The notes beneath the pieces are model-generated. The model worked only from the letters and a program-made list of their open reading frames with translations, had not been told where the DNA came from and did not search any database. Position numbers and translations under genes: made by a program. 64,000 nucleotides of DNA, taken from the NCBI RefSeq assembly GCF_003124125.1, contig NZ_QCXQ01000002.1, positions 165,437 through 229,436 on the forward strand, read 5' to 3'. This DNA comes from Levilactobacillus bambusae. Lineage in GTDB: Bacteria; Bacillota; Bacilli; Lactobacillales; Lactobacillaceae. This document shows positions 26,298 to 34,073 of this stretch, piece by piece (position 1 is the stretch's first letter; each line of letters opens with the position of its first letter).

Positions 26298-28130
26298 CTA
26301 ATTATTAGACCGATGTTTTTTGATTAGTCCAAACATTACTAATAAACCAACTAAAACTGTAGCACCAATAGCTACTAACCAGTTAGAATTTACCTCACCG
26401 GTTTGTGGTAATTTACCGTTACTAGATTGGTCGTTAGAGGAACTAGTATCGTTATTTACAAAAACATCATCACCCATATGGCTAATTCCTGTAGAGGAAT
26501 CATCGTTGCCTAATTGGCTTGGTAAACTAATGGTGTCCGTGGTATCGGTGGTATCTGTCATACTTGTCGTACCAGTCGTATCAGTTGTACTTGTGGTATC
26601 GGTCGTACTTGTCGTATCGGTTGTACTTGTGGTATCCGTGGTATCAGTCGTATCTGTGGTACTTGTCGTATCTGTCGTACCAGTCGTACTTGTGGTGTCC
26701 GTGGTACTTGTCGTATCTGTGGTATCAGTCGTACTTGTCGTATCGGTAGTGTCCGTGGTACCTGTTGTACTTGTGGTATCCGTGGTATCAGTCGTATCTG
26801 TCGTACTTGTGGTATCGGTAGTGTCCGAGGTATCAGTCGTACCTGTCGTATCGGTTGTACTTGTGGTATCCGTGGTATCAGTCATATCTGTCGTACTTGT
26901 GGTATCCGTGGTATCAGTCGTATCAGTCGTATCTGTCGTATCTGTCGTATCTGTCGTACTTGTGGTATCGGTCGTATCAGTTGTACTTGTGGTATCGGTC
27001 GTATCAGTTGTACTTGTGGTATCGGTCGTACCAGTCGTATCAGTTGTACTTGTGGTATCGGTCGTACCTGTCGTATCTGTGGTATCTGTGGTACTTGTCG
27101 TATCGGTAGTGTCTGTGGTATCAGTCGTACCTGTCGTATCAGTTGTACTTGTCGTATCCGTGGTATCAGTTGAACTAGTGGTATCTGTAGTGTCGGTTGA
27201 ACTGGTAGTATCAGGAGTACTTGAGGTTGAATCCGTCCCATCACCTGTTCCACTACCATTAGCGACTACGCTGGCACTACTGTTAGCCCCATCTCCAACA
27301 CCGTCACCAGTTAAATCAACTGTATTCGAAATCGTAGATCCATCCGAATTTGAATCAGGGGTGGTTGTATAAGTGATATAGACCCCATCTTTAACGGTAT
27401 CACCTAAGGTAAAGGTAACCGTATGACCATCAATCGTAGTTGTAACGGGAACTGTTCCGCCATCTGATTGGAAGTTGTTATTTTCATCAAAACTACCGGT
27501 TGCAACCGTCACACTACCCTCATTAAAGGTTTGATTATCACTCATAATATCTGTAATGACACCATTAACCAAATTGGGGTTGTTCACTGCGACACTCCAT
27601 AGAATAGTTCCGTCATCTTGCCATTGGCCCGTTTTGTTAATTCGCCAATCCGTTTGAGAGTGAGTTGTGGTTCCATTTGCCGTAAATGAAATTTGACCAT
27701 GACGATCAGTGTTACCTATCTTAGATATATTATCATTATACGTAATAGTTCCAGTGTTACTGCCCTTTTTAACGGTAAACGTTCCGATAACGGTTACCCC
27801 ATCTGACGCCTTAATATCGTACGTTCCGTCCTTTGCTACTTGTACATTATCAGGAATAGTAAAGGTAGCTGTATCACCAGCTGAAACGTCTGTACCGTCA
27901 GGAATGGACCAATTATATGTAACATCATATGACGTATTGGTATCCGTTTCACCTCCGGTAACATTTGTCCCGTCGTTTGTGGTAACGATAGCATCGCCTG
28001 CGCCTAATCCGTTAATTCCGGATACCTCGGCGGCTGAAGCAACGCTACTAAAAAATGGTAAAATTAAAGCTGTTATCAAGACTATCACAGCCACAATATG
28101 ACTAAGCCTTTTCCTCAATAACATTAGCAT
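26298..28130 (-). CDS. LPQTG cell-wall anchored adhesin with Ser/Thr/Asp repeats
   Basis: This is a 610-residue surface protein. It has a signal peptide (1-34, ending SSVASAA) and an N-terminal region of about 250 residues resembling the Ig-like ligand-binding modules of MSCRAMM adhesins (YDVTYNWSIPDG, ATFTIPDNVQ, YITYTTTPDS). A stalk from about 298 to 540 is built of DTTSTTDTT-like units. The sortase signal LPQTG (574-578) is followed by a hydrophobic span and a basic tail. The stalk resembles the SD repeats of staphylococcal Sdr proteins. The ligand is unknown. The SD GGAGG is clear. Confidence 0.9.
   Translation of the reverse strand: MLMLLRKRLSHIVAVIVLITALILPFFSSVASAAEVSGINGLGAGDAIVTTNDGTNVTGGETDTNTSYDVTYNWSIPDGTDVSAGDTATFTIPDNVQVAKDGTYDIKASDGVTVIGTFTVKKGSNTGTITYNDNISKIGNTDRHGQISFTANGTTTHSQTDWRINKTGQWQDDGTILWSVAVNNPNLVNGVITDIMSDNQTFNEGSVTVATGSFDENNNFQSDGGTVPVTTTIDGHTVTFTLGDTVKDGVYITYTTTPDSNSDGSTISNTVDLTGDGVGDGANSSASVVANGSGTGDGTDSTSSTPDTTSSTDTTDTTSSTDTTDTTSTTDTTGTTDTTDTTDTTSTTDTTDTTGTTDTTSTTDTTGTTDTTSTTDTTDTTSTTDTTDTTSTTDTTDTTDTTDTTDTTDTTSTTDMTDTTDTTSTTDTTGTTDTSDTTDTTSTTDTTDTTDTTSTTGTTDTTDTTSTTDTTDTTSTTDTTSTTGTTDTTSTTDTTDTTDTTSTTDTTSTTDTTSTTDTTGTTSMTDTTDTTDTISLPSQLGNDDSSTGISHMGDDVFVNNDTSSSNDQSSNGKLPQTGEVNSNWLVAIGATVLVGLLVMFGLIKKHRSNN
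26530..27215. repeat. Tandem repeat tract encoding the Ser/Thr/Asp stalk
   Basis: About 690 bases of near-tandem units are built on GTATC.GT.GTA and GTACTTGT in 9-base steps. Higher-order units of 18-27 bases recur several times. Such a tract is prone to slippage and recombination, so stalk length probably varies between strains. Confidence 0.85.
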
Positions 28131-28356
28131 GGTTTAACCTCCTGCATACTTAAGCTAACCAATTGAATGACCTTCTCCATTAGTAATCTTAATGATTAAC
28201 ACGCTTAACCACCTTTCCACTTGACAACCTTTCAATCACTAGTTCATTAACGTTATAAATTAATGATTAAAGATAGCTCCATATATTTTTGATCTAAATT
28301 ACTTACTAGATTTGCCTTCCCCTGCTGAATTATGTTGTCTAGGAATGGCCCTAAAT

Positions 28357-28528
28357 TACGCAAAAAGTGGACACTTATTACCCTAATTGAGCTGATTTAG
28401 ACAAATTGACCTTATTTTTATTCAGATATGTGTTTTTTTTATTAATTCATCAGATAATGATCCTTGGATAATCCGCTTACTTGTTTTATAATTATTTCAT
28501 AATTACTTATATGTCCACTTTTTGCGTA
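28357..28528. mobile_element. MITE-like element with 17-bp terminal inverted repeats
   Basis: The perfect 17-base inverted repeats TACGCAAAAAGTGGACA (28357-28373) and its complement (28512-28528) bound 138 bases of AT-rich DNA with no gene. Each end starts with TA, as expected for a Tc1/IS630-type target duplication. The gap 28131-28711 holds nothing else but a terminator. The alternative is a pair of regulator sites. Confidence 0.5.
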
Positions 28529-28614
28529 TTTTAATGACAAAAAGATGATCAAAATGAATAATTATCAATAAATAAAATCTATATTCTAAATATCTAAGCA
28601 TAAGTTTAATTATA

Positions 28615-28678
28615 AAAACTCACAGTAAGCTTCGTAGTATGACCTAACGTCCATACAGCAAAGCTCACTGTGAGTTTT
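28615..28678 (-). terminator. Terminator after the DegV gene
   Basis: A perfect 12-bp outer stem AAAACTCACAGT / ACTGTGAGTTTT (28615-28626, 28667-28678) has T on the minus-strand side. It lies downstream of the gene at 28712. Confidence 0.75.
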
Positions 28679-28711
28679 AAATTCCTTCAAATTAAGGTCC
28701 AAGCTTAATGA

Positions 28712-29575
28712 CTAGGTTAATGACTTCCAATCCTGGCCCCAGACTAACCCCATGGCACCACTCCCCATGAGAGTTCCGACGTACGGGCCAATGATTCCTT
28801 CTTCGAATTGTATATTCGGTAGTTCAGCGGCTAATTTGTCTAACCACTCCTGCATGCTTTCCCGGTCATCACCGTTGACAACGGTGGCCCGTAGCAAATA
28901 ATCAGCATCCTTCTCATCCTGCCCCAGTAACTTGACCGATTCATTTAAAGCACTCCGGTCAAATCGAGCTGATCCCGTGACTTTCACCTGACCCTGTTCA
29001 GTAAAGGTTAAAATGGGTTTTCCCTTCAATAAATCCGATACTGGGTTCAAGTTGATCTGGCCCGTCCGGGATAGGGGCCGAAGCGAGTCCAGCAGCCAAA
29101 CACTTTTTAGCCGGCTGCGAAGGACTGATAACCGGGCTAAAATTTCCTGAACCGAAAGCCCATTCTGGGCTAACTGTCCCGCTAATAGCGCTTGGTACCC
29201 CGTCGAAGCACACACCCCGTACGAATCCCACGGCCAAACCTGAAGCGCCGTAACGTTCTGGGCGTAAGTGGTTAAGGTGTTAATGAATCCGGATAAGCCA
29301 CCCGCCAAGCCGATAATAATCACGTCTTCATAACCCTCGTGAGCGAGGTCGGTAAACAACGGCGTTAATTCATCCATGGAGGCCTGAGCTGGCGTTGGAA
29401 TTTGCTTTTTTTCCGTCTTTAACAGTCGGTAGAATAAGTTAGAATCCAAATCCACGCCCTCTTGATAAAGCCGATTACCAAACAGCACGGGGGCGTGAAT
29501 GACTTTGATCCCGTAAGTTTCACATTGTTCGGCAGTCAAATAGGCTGAACTGGTTGTTACCACTGCAGTTTTCAT
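28712..29575 (-). CDS. DegV family fatty-acid-binding protein
   Basis: This 287-residue protein has the two-domain DegV fold. The N-terminal part starts KTAVVTTSSAYL and has the conserved TPAQASMDEL and GLAGGLSGFINT segments that hold the fatty acid carboxylate. The C-terminal domain has KGKPILTF. In Gram-positive bacteria such proteins (FakB) present fatty acids to the kinase FakA. The ATG at 29575 was chosen for its SD GAGGGGA; the frame is open 39 bases upstream. Which fatty acid it prefers is not visible. Confidence 0.9.
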   Translation of the reverse strand: MKTAVVTTSSAYLTAEQCETYGIKVIHAPVLFGNRLYQEGVDLDSNLFYRLLKTEKKQIPTPAQASMDELTPLFTDLAHEGYEDVIIIGLAGGLSGFINTLTTYAQNVTALQVWPWDSYGVCASTGYQALLAGQLAQNGLSVQEILARLSVLRSRLKSVWLLDSLRPLSRTGQINLNPVSDLLKGKPILTFTEQGQVKVTGSARFDRSALNESVKLLGQDEKDADYLLRATVVNGDDRESMQEWLDKLAAELPNIQFEEGIIGPYVGTLMGSGAMGLVWGQDWKSLT

Positions 29576-29746
29576 TTCAGGTCCCCTCTTCGCTTGTTTT
29601 AACCAGTATAACATTCACCCCAGTATTTCGTTTAATATCATCGCGATTCTCTGAATTCATTGGTTAAAGGACATGAAGAGTCGCCTTCTTAGTGCACAAG
29701 AAAAACCGAATGCCGGGCCCCGCAGTCCGACATATCAGCAGTCCTG

Positions 29747-29809
29747 TCAATAGTCGATAAAGGCAGTTTCGAAGGGAACTTGGCCTGCCCTCTCGCTAAT
29801 TTTCTCCAT
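29747..29809 (-). CDS. Possible 20-residue peptide ORF
   Basis: ATG at 29809 with GAGGG seven bases before it encodes MEKISERAGQVPFETAFIDY and then a stop. It lies in a GC-richer patch (about 29640-29830) within otherwise AT-rich intergenic DNA upstream of the DegV gene. It could be a leader ORF, a remnant of a mobile element, or chance. No homologue was recognised with certainty. Confidence 0.25.
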   Translation of the reverse strand: MEKISERAGQVPFETAFIDY

Positions 29810-29939
29810 CGTTGATCCCTCACTACTACAATCGTTATATTCGCTTATTTAAATGGTCACAGCATCAACTAGTTAATACTATAACGTTTTTAACTTTTTC
29901 AAAAACTAAATTTGGACGGTAACAAAAAGTTATTTTGTA

Positions 29940-29968
29940 TTGACACGGGTTTTAAATCTTTATATACT
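29940..29968 (+). promoter_or_regulatory. Consensus promoter of the leader-trpXYZ operon
   Basis: TTGACA (29940-29945), a 17-base spacer and TATACT (29963-29968) make this the best sigma-A match in the window. The transcript would begin about 20 bases before the leader peptide ORF. Confidence 0.85.
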
Positions 29969-29996
29969 GATTCCATCAAACATTTCGGAGGAAATT

Positions 29997-30044
29997 ATGA
30001 CAAACACCTTGATCAACGTTAATATTCGTTGGCAAAGCCGGTAA
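29997..30044 (+). CDS. 15-residue leader peptide with a Trp codon
   Basis: ATG at 29997 has a strong SD (CGGAGGAAATT) and encodes MTNTLINVNIRWQSR. The single Trp codon is at position 12 (30030-30032), close to the stop (30042-30044). It lies between a consensus promoter and two terminators ahead of a TrpX-type binding protein, which is the layout of a ribosome-mediated attenuator. That the peptide senses tryptophan is an inference from the Trp codon and the transporter family; it has only one Trp codon. Confidence 0.7.
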   Translation: MTNTLINVNIRWQSR

Positions 30045-30206
30045 ATCAGGCCACGGTTTCAGACGTGACTTGATCAAAGACGATCGATCACGTCTGTGCC
30101 GGTTCATTTACCTATGTCATAATATAGGGCCCGCACGGATTTTTATCCGGTTCAGCGGGCCCTAAACTTTTTTGGGCGACCCAGTTGAACTGGATCGCCC
30201 TTTTTT
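30040..30206 (+). promoter_or_regulatory. Leader RNA attenuator with two tandem terminators
   Basis: GGTAAAT (30040-30046, containing the leader stop) can pair with ATTTACC (30106-30112). This encloses a 9-bp hairpin CAGACGTGA / TCACGTCTG (30060-30096). Terminator 1 (stem 30127-30134 with 30155-30162) and terminator 2 (stem 30174-30179 with 30195-30200) each end in six T. Terminator 2 stops only 23 bases before the trpX ATG. The strand around 30092-30101 can also pair imperfectly with the 5' arm of terminator 1, a candidate antiterminator. No T-box motif is present. Confidence 0.65.
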
Positions 30207-30229
30207 CGTCCCAGCAAAGGAGAGAGTTT

Positions 30230-31225
30230 ATGAAACGTCTACTAAGTTTTATTGCGGCACTAATTGCCTTTTTGGCATTTGCATTTGTCCGTGAAAATCA
30301 CCAACAGACCACCGTAGCAAAAGTTCCAACCGTTGGAATTCTTCAACTCATGTCCCATCCCGCATTGGATTCTATTCACCGCGGAATTATCAAGGGGTTG
30401 GCGGATGAAGGCTACCACGTCGGTAAAAACGTCAAAATTGACTTTCAAAACGCCCAAAACGACCAAAGCAACCTCAAAACGATGAGCACCCGATTCGTGA
30501 ACGAAAATGTTTCCGCAATGATCGGAATTGCGACACCGTCAGCCCAGGCGCTAGCCAACGCCACCACGAAAACCCCCATTATTTTGGGAGCCATTACGGA
30601 CCCTAAGGGCGCTGGCCTCGTTAAAAGCAACACCCATCCCGGGGGAAATATTACGGGCGTGTCTGACCAGGCTCCCTTAGCTGAACAGTTAGATCTCATT
30701 CAAAAAATCATGCCCAACATGAAAACCCTTGGTATTATTTATACGTCATCGGATGATTCAGCTACGGCACAGTACCATAAATTCAAGGCCCTCTGTCAGC
30801 AAAAGCACGTTAACTTAAAGGCATACTCCATTGCCAACACCAACGACTTAAACCAGGTGTCCCAGCAAATGGTGTCTGAAGTCGATGCCGTCTACGTCCC
30901 GACCGATAATACCGTTGCTAGTGCCATGCAAACATTAGTCGCCAATGCCAATCACGCTAAGGTACCCGTCTTCCCGGCCGTCGATAGTATGGTCAAAGCT
31001 GGGGGCGTTGCAACAATGTCCATCAACCAGTACGATCTCGGGGTAGAAACTGGAAAGATGACCGCTAAAATTTTAGCCGGTAAAGCCACCCCAGCTGACA
31101 CCCCCATCCACTTTGTTAAACACGGGGAACTGGTCGTTAATCCGACCCAGGCCGATAAAATTGGGATTACCATCCCGAACTCATTAATTAAGGAAGCTAA
31201 AGCACACGGGGAGGTTGTTCACTAA
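30230..31225 (+). CDS. trpX: ABC importer binding protein, TrpX type
   Basis: This 331-residue protein is of the ABC_sub_bind family (Pfam PF04392 type), with a Type I periplasmic-binding fold. It has an N-terminal membrane anchor (LLSFIAALIAFLAFAFV) without a lipobox Cys. Family segments seen are TVGILQLMSHPALD, GAITDPKGAGLV and NITGVSD. In streptococci such proteins are encoded with TrpYZ and take up tryptophan. The ATG at 30230 has AAAGGAGAG. The frame extends 45 bases upstream, but there it lies in terminator 2. Confidence 0.8.
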   Translation: MKRLLSFIAALIAFLAFAFVRENHQQTTVAKVPTVGILQLMSHPALDSIHRGIIKGLADEGYHVGKNVKIDFQNAQNDQSNLKTMSTRFVNENVSAMIGIATPSAQALANATTKTPIILGAITDPKGAGLVKSNTHPGGNITGVSDQAPLAEQLDLIQKIMPNMKTLGIIYTSSDDSATAQYHKFKALCQQKHVNLKAYSIANTNDLNQVSQQMVSEVDAVYVPTDNTVASAMQTLVANANHAKVPVFPAVDSMVKAGGVATMSINQYDLGVETGKMTAKILAGKATPADTPIHFVKHGELVVNPTQADKIGITIPNSLIKEAKAHGEVVH

Positions 31226-32121
31226 TGAATTTAATCGTATCAGCAATTGGGCAGGGACTACTATGGGCGGTACTCGGAATCGGACTCTTCCTCACCTTTC
31301 GAATTTTAGACTTTCCGGATATGACCGTTGAAGGAACCTTCCCGTTAGGAGCAGCAACCTGTGCGGCAGCCATTGCCAACGGGATGTCACCACTAATGGC
31401 GACCCTCCTTGCCACGGGCGTAGGCGCACTCGCAGGTCTCGTTACCGCCCTCCTCTACACTAAGGGTAAAATTCCAATTTTACTAGCCGGAATCTTGGTG
31501 ATGACGGCGTGTTACTCCATCAATCTCCGGATTATGGGCCGGGCGAACGTTTCCTTAATGGGTAAAATTACCCTCTTTAAGCTCCCATTTTTTGCCCATC
31601 TTCCCATGTACTTCGACAGCGTCTTCCTGGGATTAATCGTGGTTACCCTAGTAACCATCCTAATGATTTATTTTCTCCAGACCGACCTCGGCCAAGCTTT
31701 TATTGCCACCGGCGACAACGACGTGATGGCTCGCTCCATTGGTATTAATACGGATAACATGCAGATTATGGGGTTAATGCTATCCAATGGCCTAATTGGA
31801 CTGGGAGGCGCATTAGTCGCCCAGAACGATGGGTACGCTGACGTCAACATGGGAATTGGTATTATCGTGATCGCCCTAGCCTCAATCATTATTGGCGAAG
31901 TCGTTTTTGGTGAATTAACGTTAAACCAGCGTTTGGTTGCCGTAACCTGCGGCAGTATTCTTTACCGATTCGTTCTTCTGATCGTTCTCCAACTCGGCTT
32001 TAGTGCGAACGACCTTAACTTAATTTCATCTATTGTGCTAGCTCTCTGCATGATGCTGCCCGTCTTCCAAAAGCACCTCAATTTACGGCACCTACTGAAA
32101 CGGGGGTTAACCCATGACTAA
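31225..32121 (+). CDS. trpY: ABC importer permease, TrpY type
   Basis: This 298-residue permease is of the BPD_transp_2-like type with about eight or nine membrane helices and the motif FRILDFPDMTVEGTFPLGA early on. A conserved NGLIGLGGALVAQNDGYADV loop faces the ATPase. It overlaps the trpX stop (TAATG) and the next ATPase gene by eight bases, so the three products are made together. The substrate is inferred to be tryptophan or a related aromatic compound from the leader and family. Confidence 0.82.
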   Translation: MNLIVSAIGQGLLWAVLGIGLFLTFRILDFPDMTVEGTFPLGAATCAAAIANGMSPLMATLLATGVGALAGLVTALLYTKGKIPILLAGILVMTACYSINLRIMGRANVSLMGKITLFKLPFFAHLPMYFDSVFLGLIVVTLVTILMIYFLQTDLGQAFIATGDNDVMARSIGINTDNMQIMGLMLSNGLIGLGGALVAQNDGYADVNMGIGIIVIALASIIIGEVVFGELTLNQRLVAVTCGSILYRFVLLIVLQLGFSANDLNLISSIVLALCMMLPVFQKHLNLRHLLKRGLTHD

Positions 32122-32884
32122 ACCACTCTTAGAAATGAAAAACATTGTGACCACGGTCAACACGAATACGCCAGAACAAAAAACCATTCTAAACCACCTG
32201 AATCTAACCATTAACGAGGGGGACTTTATTACGGTTTTAGGCTCAAACGGGGCCGGAAAATCCACCCTCTTCAATACCATTGGTGGCAATTTACGGGTTA
32301 ACGGCGGGAAGATTCTCCTTCACGGCCAAGACATCACCCAAACCTCCGAGGAAAAACGGACCCAGTTTCTCAGTCGCGTCTTTCAGGACCCCAAGATGGG
32401 AACTGCGCCCCGTATGACGGTGGCCGAAAATCTCTTGCTGGCTTTACACCGGGGTGAACGGCGCCGGCTTGTTCCCCGCCGGTTGAATCGTGAACTCCCC
32501 CGCTTCAAGTCACTGACCGCATCCATGCACAACGGCCTGGATACCCGGTTGAAAACGCCAACCGAAAATCTTTCGGGGGGACAACGGCAGGCCTTAAGCT
32601 TTCTAATGGCAACCCTCAAGCGGCCTGAACTTCTCCTTCTCGATGAACATACGGCAGCCCTCGATCCGAAAACCAGCCAACAGCTCATGCAGTTGACGGA
32701 CGACCGGATTACGACCGAAAAATTAACCTGCCTGATGATCACCCACCAGTTAGAAGACGCCCTTAAATATGGTAACCGACTCATTGTCCTTCATCAGGGA
32801 CAAATCGTTTACGATATTGCAGGCGAAGCCAAGGCTCAGTTGACGGCAGAAGAACTCTACCAATTTTTTGCGGATACGGAGTAA
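32114..32884 (+). CDS. trpZ: ABC importer ATPase, TrpZ type
   Basis: This 256-residue ABC ATPase has Walker A GSNGAGKST, the Q-loop VFQDPKMGTAPRMT, signature LSGGQRQALSFLMA and Walker B LLLLDEHTAALDP. His replaces the usual Pro in the DEPT motif; this is common in this subfamily rather than a defect. The H-loop is MITHQLEDAL. The gene ends the operon. A repeat hairpin (copy 2) starting about 70 bases later probably serves as terminator. Confidence 0.86.
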   Translation: MTKPLLEMKNIVTTVNTNTPEQKTILNHLNLTINEGDFITVLGSNGAGKSTLFNTIGGNLRVNGGKILLHGQDITQTSEEKRTQFLSRVFQDPKMGTAPRMTVAENLLLALHRGERRRLVPRRLNRELPRFKSLTASMHNGLDTRLKTPTENLSGGQRQALSFLMATLKRPELLLLDEHTAALDPKTSQQLMQLTDDRITTEKLTCLMITHQLEDALKYGNRLIVLHQGQIVYDIAGEAKAQLTAEELYQFFADTE

Positions 32885-32953
32885 GAAAAACTCAAAAAGT
32901 TAGGAATATTCAATCCGCTTCGCTTAAAGTTGAGAAACGGAACCCGACTAAAG

Positions 32954-33028
32954 ACAGACCACAACCAAATAGGGACGATAACCAAATCCGATCAAAAACA
33001 ATCGAACTAGGTCATCGCCCCTATTTGG
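32954..33028. repeat. Dispersed hairpin repeat, copy 2
   Basis: CCAAATAGGG.CGAT.ACC (from 32965) pairs with GGT.ATCG.CCCTATTTGG (to 33028). The stretch from AGACCACAACC to the end matches copy 1 at 7995-8066 at most positions. It sits between convergent trpZ and the dehydrogenase gene. Confidence 0.78.
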
Positions 33029-33059
33029 CATGGCCCAAACGTCTTATGTTCCAGCCTGT

Positions 33060-33932
33060 TTATTTTTGCCAACCCGGATACGTTAGGATGAGACCCTGAG
33101 TCCCATCATCGCCTAAATGATCCTGGTCAACCATTTTTTTATAGAGTTGTTCAGCTAACTGGGTTGCTGGCAGGTCTAAATCCATGCGTTTGGCCTCGTC
33201 TAAAGCGATCCGCAGGTCCTTTAGGAAATGCTTAGCAAAGAATCCCGGGGTATAGTCGGCCCTTAAAATCCGGGGAACGTAATTTGCCATACTCCAATTT
33301 GCCGCTCCGCCAGCTTCTAGGGTTGCTAATACTGATTCTAGGTCTAATCCCGCATTTTGCGCGTATACCAGCATTTCGGTCAGTCCAGTCATGGTGCCCG
33401 CAATCATAATTTGATTTGCCATTTTCGTGTGCTGACCCTTACCAGCAGAACCAAAGTAGCTGACCCGCTGACCAATTTGCTGAAAAATAGGGATTAACGT
33501 TTGGTAGGCTGACTCATCTCCCCCCACCATAATGGTCAGGGTTGCATTTTTAGCGCCTACATCTCCACCAGATACGGGGGCATCTAAAGCAAGCAGCCTC
33601 TGATCATGGGCGGCAGTCGAAATCTTTTCGGCCAGACTAGGGGTGCTAGTCGTCATATCCACTAGAATCGTTTCGGAGGTTGCCCCCGCAAAAATTCCGT
33701 TGGTTCCAAAGTAAACCTCTTCAACGTCCGCAGGAAATCCAACCATCGTCATGACCACTTGGACCTGTGCAGCAACCTTTGCGGGCGTGTCTGCCCAAAC
33801 CGCACCCGCTGCTAATACTGCCTCCGCGTGGGCCCTCGTTCGGTTATAGACGACGACTTCATGATTGGCCTTGAGTAAGTTTTGGACGATACTACTTCCC
33901 ATAACTCCCGTTCCAATAAACCCGATTTTCAT
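33060..33932 (-). CDS. NAD(P)-dependent beta-hydroxyacid dehydrogenase
   Basis: This 290-residue enzyme is of the 3-hydroxyisobutyrate / tartronate semialdehyde reductase family. The N-terminal Rossmann domain starts KIGFIGTGVMGSSIVQNLL (GxGxxG). The substrate signature is DAPVSGGDVGAKNATLTIM, and the catalytic Lys lies in GKGQHTKMANQ. A C-terminal all-helical domain completes it. The Arg/Thr pattern after the Rossmann strand (VVYNRTRAH) suggests NADP preference. The physiological substrate is not known. It is a single gene. Confidence 0.88.
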   Translation of the reverse strand: MKIGFIGTGVMGSSIVQNLLKANHEVVVYNRTRAHAEAVLAAGAVWADTPAKVAAQVQVVMTMVGFPADVEEVYFGTNGIFAGATSETILVDMTTSTPSLAEKISTAAHDQRLLALDAPVSGGDVGAKNATLTIMVGGDESAYQTLIPIFQQIGQRVSYFGSAGKGQHTKMANQIMIAGTMTGLTEMLVYAQNAGLDLESVLATLEAGGAANWSMANYVPRILRADYTPGFFAKHFLKDLRIALDEAKRMDLDLPATQLAEQLYKKMVDQDHLGDDGTQGLILTYPGWQK

Positions 33933-33991
33933 CTGCTTATCCCCCCTAATTTTCTATTCCTATCGTACCACGCAGCAATCAGTGGATAAAG

Positions 33992-34033
33992 AAGGGGCGG
34001 CACTACCCGTTTGCACTGGTAATCCCGCCCCTT
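33992..34033 (-). terminator. Terminator after the TerC gene
   Basis: AAGGGGCGG (33992-34000) pairs with CCGCCCCTT (34025-34033). It is followed by a short T-rich stretch on the minus strand, 40 bases after the TerC stop. Confidence 0.65.
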
Positions 34034-34073
34034 TAGTTGGGCTACCTAAAATGATCCCAACCTGGTTTAACAA

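Noticed and set aside
26320-27372. A long plus-strand reading frame of Val/Ser repeats opposite the adhesin.
   Set aside because: It is the antisense of the adhesin's tandem repeat, has no SD and gives a low-complexity Val-rich product.
29970-30229. A tryptophan T-box riboswitch upstream of trpXYZ.
   Set aside because: No AGGGTGG-type antiterminator, no stem I motifs and the leader is too short; a translated leader peptide is present instead.
30185-30229. An upstream start for trpX at 30185.
   Set aside because: It lies inside terminator 2 and has no SD; the ATG at 30230 has AAAGGAGAG.
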